A stretch of DNA of 64,000 bases, from positions 62,001 through 126,000 of the forward strand of contig BDSI01000008.1 in NCBI GenBank assembly GCA_003117195.1. The letters run 5' to 3'. The translations under genes were made by a program, and so were the position numbers. The notes beneath the pieces are model-generated. The model was not told where the DNA came from, searched no databases, and saw nothing but the letters and a program-made list of their open reading frames with translations. Shown here in pieces: positions 34,097-46,300 of this stretch; the first letter of the stretch is position 1; every line of letters begins with the position of its first letter. The stretch comes from Eudorina sp. 2006-703-Eu-15 (taxonomy: Eukaryota; Chlorophyta; Chlorophyceae; Chlamydomonadales; Volvocaceae).

Positions 34097-35732
34097 ATTT
34101 CTGCAAGCTGGAAAACTGTTGCAGCTCCAAGGTGAGCACCTGTGCGCGAATAATCTTGTTTGAAATAATGATCTTTACGGGATGTTCAAGTTCTCAATTA
34201 AGAGCTGTGATTGCAAATTGATTGGATGTTGTGACTGTCGTGACGGTTGAGAGCGTACGAGGCGACGACATAAATTAATCCAGATCATAGCCGATGGAGG
34301 CCAAAGTTGCACATTTACAGGAACGAACAGTTAATTAATGTTCCATACATAGTTGCGCAGGTATCATTCATTCCTGAAAGCGGTTTTCGATGGTTGTAGG
34401 TAATACGACGATATAGTGTATACAAAGCTGCGGAGATCTGTGAAACTAATCATTAATAGGAATATATTTTCAAAACTTAAGTCTTGTTTTGCAGTCGGCG
34501 ATGGGAACAAGTGGGGTAATGTCGCGCGTGGTGTGCGACACTCGACGAGTTCAGCCTGTCACCGGAGGCATAAGTAAATGGATGAAGAAATACGCTATGA
34601 AGTGAAGTACCGTTATAGTATCATAACGATGGCATTCGATAACGGCTGGAGATGGCTACAGCCACAACATACAGCCACAGCACAGCCGTAGCCATGCAGA
34701 GGCTCGTCGCCCGAGCGATATAGCCATGCTGTCAACTAACGCACATTTTCGCTCTCTGAAATCATTTTCTTCCCAATCGTGGTCTCTTCTGCTTTCGGAG
34801 CTGCCGTGCTATGCCGTGCAGGCCGTGCTGCGTCGGTGCGTTGTGTCTTCCGGGCCGGGAGGTTGGCCCTGGTTCTGGGTGCTAAGTTGGCAGCCCTATG
34901 TGTCTTTCGGCTGGTTGTTGGCCGCGGTTTGCTCCTGCCCTTCGGCAGTTCATATTTCTGAAGGCTTGGGTCTGGTGGTTCCTTGGCTTCTATTCTTTGG
35001 CATGGCTCCTTGCTTCGTGCAGGGCATGCCCCTGGGGTAGGATGAACAGTCCGTCTACGCCTGTACGGCGAGCGATCAACTTGGTTGTTGGTCCCCCTTG
35101 TAACCGTGAATCCTAATCCGTGAACCGTCAGTCCGTCCTGCACTGCGATTGCTCTTCAGTAGAAAATTGAACGAATTCGGATTTTTGGGTATCATTCGCA
35201 AGGTTGGTATGCCAGCAGTTTGATTCGTCAACATTGCAGCACGGCACTGCACATACACTCACCACCCGTGCACCACCCAAGCAGCGACGTCGGCCGAGGC
35301 TGCTCCCAAGCTAGTTAACAAGCCACGCAAAACACATAAAAAACACGCACATTTCCCGTGTTCGACAACAGTCTCGATGCCCTGGCTGGCACCGACTTTC
35401 GTCTTAACAACTGGCATGAACATACAGACGATACATTACAGAAAGGCAGCACGTCCTGTGTGGAAAGAAACGCCTCCACACACGCGAGAGCAGCCTCCGT
35501 TAACCGCTCAGACTGCGCCAGTCAAACAACTAGGGAGTGCCTCCGGCCGACTGTACCTGTGCACAAATAAACGTCACGCGGGACGGCCCGAAGCACAAAC
35601 GTCGCGCCGGGCCGATACAAGGCGGTGTTTTCGATCCGCGGAGACCCTTTCAATCCCTTCATGGTCCTCTTCGGCACCATGTCCCCTCATTGGCCCTGCA
35701 CCTCCAACTCGCCCTTCGGCCACCGTCCCCCA
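34097..35732. other. Intergenic with LINE 3'-UTR-like segment
   Basis: The AT-rich part (34140-34700) lies upstream of the 190-aa gene and should hold its promoter. From about 34730 to 35140 the plus strand is G/T-rich with no frame, in the style of the tail of the LINE relic at 2.9-3.4 kb. I read it as another retroelement tail, without proof. A minus-strand TGTAA at 35436-35440 is a candidate poly(A) signal for the ACX4-type gene. Confidence 0.45.
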
Positions 35733-38700
35733 TCACTTTCGCTCCACCTCGACCTCGCCCTGCTGCTTCCCCGCCGCCTTCTTGGCGCCCTGGCTCTTGC
35801 TGCTGGGCGCCGCCGCCCGGATGGCCGACACGCCCGTGATGCGGCGACCCGCCACCAGCACGTTAACCTCATAGGTGCCCTCGTACGTGTAGATGGCCTC
35901 CAGGTCGCAAAAGGACTGCCGGCGGGGAACCGTGACGAATCCATGCCAGGGTGCGTGGGGAACGGGAGGAGCGAGGTCGACAAGCTCAGGAATGGAATGT
36001 CTTCATCACAGAAAGACGGCGAAAGATTGAGTTGCAGGCGGACGGGTTTGTCATCAAATGGATACCATGCAACTAGAGAGCAGTGAGTCAGTAGAGGCAA
36101 GGCGACGGCCTTGCCTCCACAGGCGAAACAGAGCTGTCACCACCGTAGAACACACCAGACACAGACACATATCGTATCACGTTACCACGTTGGTACCACC
36201 GTATCCCACGCCGTCAGGGTGCCGGTCGCTGGACACGACGGCATGGCCGCCTCGCCCGCCTGGTTCGCCTTGACGCCATCCCTCTCGAGGTCCCAGCCGG
36301 CCCCAGCCGGGCCCCAGTATGAACATTGCCAAGTTCTTCTGCAGTTTACACCACCCCCCAACACACACACACACCTTGGCCACCAGGAAGTGAGAGAGGA
36401 TGCCGTTGCCCCCGAGCAGCTCCCGGCCAAGGGCCATCACCTCGCGGCCTCGCGCGGTGGTCCAGGCCTTCACCAGGGAGGCCTTAGCGGCCCGATTCAC
36501 GACCGACATGTTGCAGGGGGGCAGAGAGGTGCGGGTGAGGTTTGGTGTTCAGATTGAGGTTCGGTCTACTGCGACCGTTGAGGTTGGGACTATGATGACG
36601 GAGGTTTGAGATGGGTGACCGTGGCCGAGGCAAGCCTAACAGCGGAAAAACCTGGTTGGCACGAGGTCGCCAGCCGGCGAAGGCATGTGTCGTTTGGGGG
36701 AAGACACATTCTCGCGCAAAGCCTCCTGCAAACGGCACCGATCGCGCGGCGCTGTACCGCACGTGCACCACGGCGCACCTGTTCGTGCGTCATCCGGCCC
36801 TCCTCGTACAGCTTGCTCAGGCGCCAGCACATCAGCCACATGCCCTAAGGGAGGCGAAAGGAGGCACACACACCGCCTGTTTGGGGGAGCTAGCGCGCCT
36901 AGCCACCGTCGGCCTGCTCATGAGCTTCGGCTCATGCGGGTATCTCCCGACTCAGGCTGTCCATCTCCTTGCATTGTTGAGATTCCCGTGCGTAAGCCTG
37001 GGTTTCACCCCCTGTTGCCCGCGGTCTGGGACCGGTCTCACCCAGCTAGATGCCCAGCTTGAACCAACCACGATCTCCTCAACCCAAGCAAGTCGGGGAG
37101 ACAGCCAAGCAAAAGGCGAGTCGCGCTGAGAGCCAGCGATGGGCCCCTTAAAACCCCTGCTCCCCAGGGGCCCCTGCTTCCATGATCACCTGCCCCCGCC
37201 CCAGATGTGGGCGCACGCGTCCCTGCTTCCAAAATCACCCGCGCAAGCGGGTTGGTACCCCCCTCTGTAAAAACAACAGCAGCGAAACCCCCAGCCCTTG
37301 CCCGTCCTCCGTCCCTCCCTCCCAGCCCTCACCTGGATGTGGCCGCCCATCCTCGCCAGCTTCTCCTGCACCAGCTGGAAGCTGCCCAGCTGCGTGTTGA
37401 ATTGCTTGCGCTCCGTCACGTACCTGGGAACCGGGTGGAACGCAGCGGGGTGGACGACATCCGGCAGCCAGCGGGGTTGAAATGAAAACAGCCCAGGCAC
37501 AGCATGATGGGTGTGGCTGGTCGGGATTCAACAGGTCAGGCAAGCAGGCAGGCAGATCAACAGCGAGCTGGGCGTGCGGCGCGTGGGTGGTCCAGCGGGT
37601 ATGGGTTTGCACAAACCGGACGGGCGGCAAATATAGACTGCCAGCATGACGACCTGCCGCATGGTCGTACATGGGATACAGTAGATACAGTAGATACCAA
37701 CCAGTCTCCAGCCTTGCCTACCTGCAGCACATGTCGTACACTCCCACCGATAGGCCCACCGGCTGCCAGGCCACCATGATACGGCTGATAGCGAGCACCT
37801 GGTGGTGGCCGAAGGCGGTATCATGGGGGATCAGTTCCAACTCACCAATTCAAATCGGATTCAAGCACTTACAATTGGTGGTCAATACGGTGTCACCAGG
37901 AATACGATATACCAGGAATCGGATACACCGGGAAAGTGCTACCGTACCTGGGCCCGCTATACCGCCCGGCTAGGGGGCAAGGGTATGTGGAACAGTTGTA
38001 ACGGCTGTCACGTATGTCTTAGCGTGGAAACCTGCCCGACCCAAACCATTGGTGTGTGCAAAGTCAGTGCAGGCGGCACGCCAGGGATCACTTGCTAAGA
38101 ACGTCGGGCGTGCCTGGTGTGTTTAGAGAAGAGCCTGGTGTGTTACAACAACTCTTTTATTCGCGCTTGATAAAAGCATGCGGCCCGCAAACTCATCAAA
38201 CGACATATGCCGTACAGTGCCATCCGAGCCGCTGCCCTATATATCCTTTACCAACCTCCATTGTGACATCAACAAGTCGTTATAGTATAGTGGTCAGTAT
38301 CCCCGCCTGTCACGCGGGAGGCCGGGGTTCGATTCCCCGTAACGGCGGCCTCATTTTTGTAAAAATGTCTTTCGGGGAATTTCAGGACGGCTGCTCGCAT
38401 GAAAACAGCCAGCATATGCAGGTTGAATTGCCTCTTTCTGAGCACTATCCAACTGACTGTTTGACGGTATCCGATATAGCGACTCTGAGTTTAGTGGTGG
38501 TATCAAGGCTGCACTGGGGGGTGCTTGCTATGCATAGGCACACACAACATCCTGTAAGCAATGTACCAAATAAATTTGTAATTTGTAATATTTCATTGAT
38601 CGTTATGCATCAACATTTTGCGCCCGGCACGAGACCTGTGCGTTCAAAAGGGCTGCGTATCCCTCTTCCCGACTGCCCTCCTGAATCCCTCCTGAATCCG

Positions 38701-41700
38701 TTGCCGCTCCCCTCATCGCTTTTCTGCCCCCACCTTGTTGGTGTCGTTGAAGTTGGCGACCCCGGGCAGCCGCGCCGAGTCGGGCACGAAGCACTGCGAG
38801 AACGTCATATCTGCGTTCTGAACGCAGCGCAGCGCAATCTTGTTCTGGATCTTGGAGGTGCGCAGCCCCGGGTTGCCCTTGCGCACGATGAACGCATTCA
38901 CCTGCGCGGTATTCCAACTCAACGGCTGAGGGATGGCCTCGAAACGAAGTACACGCCCTTGCATTCAGGGTATGCACATCAAAAATAGCACAGAATCAGA
39001 CTGGATTTTGAAATCCCTGCTGTAACAAAGACATTGCCGCGCGATGTCACGCTCGATACGTGAGTGCATCTAGCCGCCGTTTGCGAAACCCAAGGGTGCC
39101 GCCACCGCCGCGCCCCACCATTCCGAGCTTTGCCCCACGATATCCTACCCTCGCAGGAGCATCCCCCAAAATCCCTTTGCTCTGGCAGTCAGCTTTCTTC
39201 ATCCGTGCCCTCCAATTTCCCATACCACCCAAAACCCTACCTTCAAAAACCACTCCATCAACCCCCCATCAGCCGCCCCACCTGGCCGTCCTGGTTGTTC
39301 CGGGCCCAAACCACCGTCACATCCGCCCAGGTGCCGTTGCCGATCCAGCGCTTGTAGCCGTTGATCATCCACCCGCCTGGGCAACACGATCGGGTACAGG
39401 GGTGTGCGTGTCGACGGGTGTGGCGTGCGGGTGACCTAACATCGTCAGATGTACGGACGGCAAGGCATGGTCGTACATCCGGCCAAGGGGGACAGCAACG
39501 CGCACCCCGTAATGTACGATACACCGCACGCTGCTGACCAACTAGGGACCTTGGGAAACGCTCTAAATCCAGCGGCAGCGCGTCACCGGCCTCATACCGT
39601 CCTCCACCCAGCGCTTACACCTATCCCGGAAACATCCCGGCGCGGGTTAATGGGGGATGCCCCGGCCAGCCCCTAGGGTTCACAACCCACGCCGGCCACC
39701 ACCACCCCGGGTTCACAACCCACCCCGGCCGGCATCCCGGCTGTACCCCGGCGCTCACCTGGCACCTTGGTGGCCGTGGCGGTGAGGGCGGAGGCGTCGC
39801 TGCCGTTCGAGGGCTCAGTCAGGGCCCAGCAGCCCACCAGCTGAAGGAGGACACGGGGATGAAAGGGAAGAGAGCCCGGACAAAGGGACACGGGGAGGGC
39901 GGCAGCCGGACATGCGTAAGCGGAGAGACAAAGAGGGTAACGCTGTAACGTTCAGTCATTTATTCAAGAGGGTCCGGGGCAGCGCATGACATCCCTACTC
40001 GGTCGCGAGCTTCTGACGGTGAGGTCTTGGCGGTGTATACGGTCTTATAGAGGAGGAACGTGGGTTGCTGACGTGTGGCAGCTGGCGGAGTATACTTTCC
40101 CTCGCGTTTTGTGCGAAGAGTGCCGTTCGCGCACCGTGGATGGCGGGGTGCGTGTGCGTGAAGGGGTCCTAGACCCTCGCGTTCAGGGCAGCTGGCAATG
40201 CGGGGTGGCTCCGTTAGCGGCATGTAAGAAGGTGCACTGGACTCTCAATGGGAATTCCTCACGTGACGCCGGCCTCCAGGTGAAAACATCTTCAGCAACA
40301 TCTTCAGGACTGTGGGGCAACTCGACGACCGCGTCCTCACCTCAAATTTAGCCATGCGGGGCAGCAGCTCCTGCTTCTGCTCCTCAGAGCCCTGCATCGA
40401 AAAGGACAGGGACAAAGTTTCATATGCCAACCTTCGCCTTTGAACTGAGAAGAGGTACCCACCGTCTTTTGCGATACGAGGGACCCACTGAATATACCGT
40501 CGCCGGAAACTGTAAAAAGCCCCCCTCAAGTAGCACAACGATGGGATCCACCCCATTGCTCCCCGCCATCGGTACCTTTGGCCCCCGGCGTTCGGGGGCC
40601 ACGAGGTTTCCATCTCTGCACAGCGCTCACCCAGCAAGGGATCTACGGGAGCCATGCCCCCACGCGCTCCCAGCTAGGTTGCCCAGCCGAGAAGACATCC
40701 GCGGACAGATCAACCGTCAGTAAACCTCCTTCGCCCACCCCCAGTCCTACCCACCTTTGCTTTGGTGATCAGCGCATGATAAGAATCGAGTCTTACCAAT
40801 TCGCCACACCCCTACTCCCAACCCCTACCCCAGGTACCCCTTCTCCTTACCCTACCCTACTCATTCCACTACCCCAACCCCAACCCCTGCTCCCAGACCC
40901 TACCCCAACCCCTACTCCCAACCCTTGCCGCCCCACCCACCAGCAGTGCGATGGTGAGCATGGCCAGGTACGAATGCACCAACAGGAAGGTGCTCATGGA
41001 GGCGTCCACACGGGCAGTCTCGACCACCGCCATGCCGTTGGCCAGGATGGACAGGCCCTGTGGGGACGGTTGCCCGCCAGCGGCCGATCCGGAACGCCAC
41101 GTGTTCATCCGGGGAGCATTGCGGGGTTGGGTGTGGCGCGCAGGTCGATTGGCTGCGCTGGCCTGCCCTTCGTTGTTTCACCCCCATCTTACAAGTTACA
41201 ACCCAAACTGATCTCAAGTTGCAGCTAGCAGGGAGCGATAACTTCTCACCATTCAAACATGCATCCACAACCCATTCATCGGTCGTTCGTTTGCTTATTC
41301 ACGCAAGGCAGCAGCGCCTCCTCCCCCTCGTTATGTGCGGAGGCTACGCACCGGGCAGCCGTATCCCTTGATGGGTCCGCCCGCCAGCCCCAGCGCCGCG
41401 AAGCCAGGCACCAGCGGGTAGGGGAACTCCGCCCGCTCCCAATAGTCCGCGATGACCGGCGCCACGTTCGTCTCCTGCAGACATCCGCATCCCGTCCATA
41501 CGCCATTCGAATCAATAATCCTAAGGTGTCTTATTGTGACCAAAACGACAGCGTCGTTACGACGCACAGGTGCCGTGTCCCTTGCCTCCCTTCTGGTCAG
41601 CGCTTCGAATACTCAGTGTGGCCCGCTGGCTGTACCCCTCCCGCCAAGGGTCTGACGTCGGGTCCGACACCCACTGTGACCGAAACTAGGGAGTAACAGG

Positions 41701-42938
41701 ACTCGGGGACAAGAACAGACGAGATCATGCTGCGGCTCTGGGGGCCCCGATCGCCAGCGTGCGCAATCAAGGCCTGCGCAGCGCAGCTGCGCTTCGCTGG
41801 TTGCCTACCAGAGCGAAATGATGCCGGGCCGAGGGTTGTCCGGCGCCCCGACGGCGCTCCCGCTTTTCACTTTATCAACCGTGCGTTACAAGGTGGGCCC
41901 GTACCCCACTGTCACGATGCGGACAGATGCGGACCGCGACGAGAACGACGAGGTCACGGCTGATGACAGCGCAGAGCCCAACGGCATCGTACATGTACAT
42001 AGGCAACATAGCACGACAGAAGCCCGCGAGGCGTACCATGAAGGACCGGACTTTGTCCCTCAGCTGGCGTTCCTCAGGCGTCAGCAGCCCCTCCAAGGCC
42101 AGGAGGTCGTGTACGCCAGGCGGGAACGCGGCCATGGTAGTGGCCTGCGAGACGTGAGGTCGGTGGCGGCATGGGCAAGCGGGTGGGCAGGTCACAGCTG
42201 ACCCGAGGGCGGAGGGGGAGACAGCCAGGGATGTAGCTACTGGGCGAAAGCGCGACAGCTGGCCACGATGACCACAATCTGGCAGGGTACATGGAAGACT
42301 GCATCAGATGATGGATGTCTCCGGGCTGTCATGTATGAAACGGTTCATGATGGGGGCCGTGTGCACCTACACCATCCGCTTTGCTCATCTGTTCTGCGGC
42401 GCCGCAGCCCAGAGGGGTAACTACGCCTGTCATAGACCGGCCCGTTCCGACATTCCCCCATCCCACGCCGGGTTGGCCCACGTGCATTTACTTTCCCTGG
42501 CCCGCGGCCGCGAGTGGAACCCTTGCGGGAGATGCCCTACCTGGGGGAAGGTGGAGTCGTAGCCACCAGCGGAATACGACGCCGATGTCAGTTGTTGGGT
42601 GAGCAGGTCACCGGCTGCAGTTGGGAGTAGGGGTGCGGAGGACACACGTGGTGGGGACACTCAGGGGTGTGCGAGGTTCGTCGGGGTGATCACAGGAGGG
42701 GTGGTACAAGGGCGGTACAAGGGCGGTACAGGCCACGTGCAGCGTCAGCAGGTGTTCTGGTCTCTATGGCGCACGTGCAAGCAGCTTCGGCGCGCTTTGG
42801 TCCATTTCCCAGAATCTTTGTTTTCAGGGTGGAACGCGCCCAAGAGATAAAAGATTCAGGCTTACGTTCCGCGGGCGCCAGGTGAGCCGCTAGCACCCCT
42901 AAGCGACTCTGCGCAGCGTTCATGTGTTCGGATGTCAT
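35733..42938 (-). CDS. ACX4: Acyl-CoA oxidase, ACX4 type (peroxisomal)
   Basis: ACX4-type enzymes are FAD-dependent members of the acyl-CoA dehydrogenase fold. They oxidise short-chain acyl-CoA to trans-2-enoyl-CoA in peroxisomes and pass electrons to oxygen. Fourteen exons: 42938-42866, 42614-42541, 42144-42037, 41474-41352, 41057-40941, 40391-40341, 39840-39759, 39376-39282, 38901-38734, 37798-37722, 37423-37333, 36844-36779, 36482-36375, 35915-35733. Phases agree throughout and give 471 aa; Arabidopsis ACX4 is 436. Landmarks are [24 protein letters not shown] (flavin site), [51 protein letters not shown] and YEGTYEVN with the catalytic Glu at 423. The N-terminus contains RLGVLAAHL (aa 12-20), a perfect PTS2. 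The C-terminus (EVERK) has no PTS1. Glutaryl-CoA dehydrogenase is the nearest alternative. Confidence 0.92.
38276..38347 (+). tRNA. tRNA-Asp (GTC)
   Basis: 72 nt, no intron. The acceptor stem GTCGTTA pairs with TAACGGC (one G-T pair). The anticodon loop is CTGTCAC with anticodon GTC, and the T-arm reads GGGGTTCGATTCCCC. A TTTTT terminator begins 5 nt downstream. It is nested in an intron of the ACX4-type gene, antisense to it. Confidence 0.97.
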
Positions 42939-43337
42939 AGTTCTTTTCGGAAATAACGCCGGTAGGGTTGCAGCCAAACGGCCGGTCCGCAATTGCTTCA
43001 CGGAGTTGACGAAACTCCGGCTAAACCCTTGAATGTCCTTCAAGTGGCCCTTGGACACCAGTAGTGGATTGGAACTTCCCGAAATTAAAATTTGCGTCAA
43101 TGTGTTTCTTCAAATTTCCACGACAAGCGACGGAAGTTTCCGTAGACAACCGTTCGCTGACCTGGCCGCGACTGCAACTGACATGTCCGAGAGTACCGGC
43201 CATCTTAAGGTCAAGTTCACAGTGTTAAGTTTATACCACCGTTTCCCGTTGTATTGTTGATAATTTGTCGTCTCCTGATCAGCTGGTTGTGTATTTTCGG
43301 TAAATTCGGCATAGCTTTGTAGGTAACTCTGAAAGCG
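42939..43337. promoter_or_regulatory. Bidirectional promoter region ACX4 / MFP2
   Basis: 399 bp lie between the ATG of the minus-strand oxidase and the ATG of the plus-strand multifunctional protein. Both 5' UTRs and core promoters must lie here. It is AT-richer than its surroundings (for example 43200-43330). No known element was identified with certainty. Confidence 0.6.
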
Positions 43338-46300
43338 ATGGCTTCCCAGCAGCCGCAGGCGCACTACAGCGTTGATGGCGGCGTCGCCGTCATCACGCTG
43401 GACTACCCGCCACTGAACGCTCTGCATCCTCTGCGTAGGTGTAGAGCATCGCTCGGGACTGAACAAGCTAGTCAAGTTCCAGCATTTGACTTTGCCAATT
43501 CAAGTGCTATTGTGCATAGCTTATCCTCATGAAGCCAGCGCAGACTGCTAAGCTTGAAGCTGGACCGTTGGGCGCTGGAGCGACATCCGTGAACAGCTCA
43601 TGCCGTTCCTCAGCCCGATGCCCATTACGAATTCTATGCAAGGGCTGCACCAAAAACGATGATGCATCGCTGGGCTGGACGAGCACACGGCAACGCCCTT
43701 AACCCGCACCCCTTCCCCCCTCAATTCCTGCACCTTCTCCCACAGTGCTTCGCTCGCTCTTCGACCAGCTGCGCCGCGCTCACGCCGATCCAGCTGTCCG
43801 CGCCATCGTCCTGACGGGCGCTAACAACAACTTCTGCGCCGGGTTTGATATCAACCAGTTCCAGAATCCCTCTGCCGGCAGCGGCGGTGGCATCGACAAT
43901 AAGATTAACGATGCCATCTGTGATGTCCTCGAGGGAGGGCTCAAGCCGACGGTGGCCGCGGTGCAGGGCGTCGCGCTGGGTGGCGGTCTGGAGGTGGCCA
44001 TGGGTTGCAACGCACGGTGAGTTTCGTGTTGTTCTGCAGCGAAAGATTGCTTTTCTCATGGCGGCATCATGGCGGTATCAAGCAATGGTTGTCTTGGGGG
44101 GCAAAAAGCGCAGAAAACGCAGACACGGGCCTAGGGGGCACTAAACACGCACTTGAAACCAGCGGTATCACTCAGGTCACCCAAACTGATGTGGGTCGCA
44201 TCTGTTGCGCATTTGTTGTGGGGTGCTATTGTCTGCGACAGAGGCCAGCCTACCGGACCGCAAGACCCAATCCACGACATGTCGACATCCCAACCCCTGA
44301 CCCATCCGTCCATCTTTACCTTCAAGCAACCCAAACTCAAAACAGCAACATGAACCCCGACCCCGAACCCCCGGGCCTTGCTCAGGGTGGTGGTCCCCGG
44401 TACCAAGCTGGGCCTTCCTGAGCTGCAGCTGGGCATCATTCCGGGTTTCGGAGGCACGCAGCGCCTGCCGCGTCTCGTGGGGCTGGCCAAGGCGGCGGAG
44501 ATGATGCTCACCAGCACTCCCATCAAGGCGGAGGTGGGTGGCGGGGTGAAATGGCGAAAGTGAATTAAGAAGACAGGCCTGGAGAATGAGAATGGAACTG
44601 CAGCCTAAGCGTGGAGCGCAATGGGTTAGCTTTGTGATGGCTTTGTTGAAGGTCAGTGAGACCGAGTCAACCAGGACGCGCACACAGTGCCAGTCGGAGA
44701 ACACTCATGCCGATGAATCGCCGTCGCGGATACGCTGCTTCCTAGCATTCACGCTGTTGGCGACGAGCATGAGTGGCACCGCGCCCTCCGCCTCCGGATA
44801 GCAGATTGGCCCAACATGCCCTATGCATGCCCCGGATCCGAACACCTGCCCGCGCCGCAGCTCGGCCTGAAGCTGGGGCTGGTGGACGCCCTGGCGCCGG
44901 CGGGCAAGCTGGTGGACGCCGCCAAGGCCTATGCGCTCGACATTGCGGACGGCCGCAAACCGCGGATGTACTCGCTCACCCGCACCGGTGGGTGGGTGGG
45001 TGGATGGGTGGGTGGGCGTCTGGGTGCCTGGATGGGGCCGCAAAACAAGTGGGCGGGGCTGCAAGACAAGGGCGGGAGGGCTTGGAAATAGGAACATTTC
45101 CGGGATTCATTGGTGATCTGTTTTGGTGCACCGTAAGCTGTTGCCCTCACCTTGTTGGCCAAACCCCCGCAGACAAGCTGCCGCCGCTGGGTGAGGCCCT
45201 GGCGATCCTGGACATGGCGAGGGCGGAGGCCAACAAGCGGGCCCGGGGCCTGCGCCACCCGCAGCTCTGCCTGAACGCCATCCAGGTGGGGTGGCAGATG
45301 TCGGACCGACTCAGCGCACGTGTTCAATCTAATGCGTCGCCGCCCTCGGCCATCCTCGGCCACCCTTGTGCGCGGCTGTCCACAAGCAGAGCAGACTGGC
45401 AGCATCCAGTTGACGTTGGACTGAACGATGGATCTGCTGCATGCAGCCCAGAGTGGAGGCGTGCCGGCGATGTGCATGTTGTACAGATCCTTGACGTTTC
45501 CCTAATGATGTCGCACTGCTTACCGTTGTGTGATGTGTGTCGCCTGTCGTCCCATGGGCAGGCGGGCATTGAGAACGGCGGCGCGGCGGGCTTGGAAGCG
45601 GAGGGCTCAGCCTTTGCGGAGGCGGCCTCGCTGGACACCCATAAGGCCCTGGTGCACATTTTCTTTGCCCAGCGCTCCACCAAGAAGGTCAAGGGCGTCA
45701 CCGACGTGCCTGGTGAGTTAAGAGCTGTGCGGCTGCCAAACGTTCAACGCATCCCTGCCCCTGCGGACCCGCACACGGTGTCCCGTTCCCATGGTTAGGA
45801 TGGCGTCGACGACTTGACTTCTCGGCGGGCGCAGGCACCAATCTCGTCTTTTCAAGTCCAAACTGTTCAACGTCGCTCCTCCTCGGCCCTGATCCTGATC
45901 TGCATGGCTTTGGGGGGCAATCCACCAATCCGCGTTGTTGATACTGTTTCTTTCGGCCATGGTGTATGGTACCGCGCGTCTACTACGCGTGCCCTCAGGT
46001 CTGAAGCCGCGAAACATCCGGTGCGTGGCGGTGCTGGGCGGCGGGCTGATGGGAAGCGGCATCGCCACCGCCCTGGTGCTGGCGGGTGTGGATGTCATCC
46101 TGAAGGAGGTGAACCAGAACTTCCTCGACGCTGGCATGGGCCGCATCAAGGCCAACTTGCAGAGCCGGGTAAGCTGTGGTCGGGGTTGAATTGAAAAAAG
46201 AAATAAACCCGAAGAATGAACGGGGTCGGGGGCGCATGTTTTGCGGGGTCACCGTACCTGTAAGGATGATGTCCAGCATGGCACCGAGGCCTGTTGAAGC

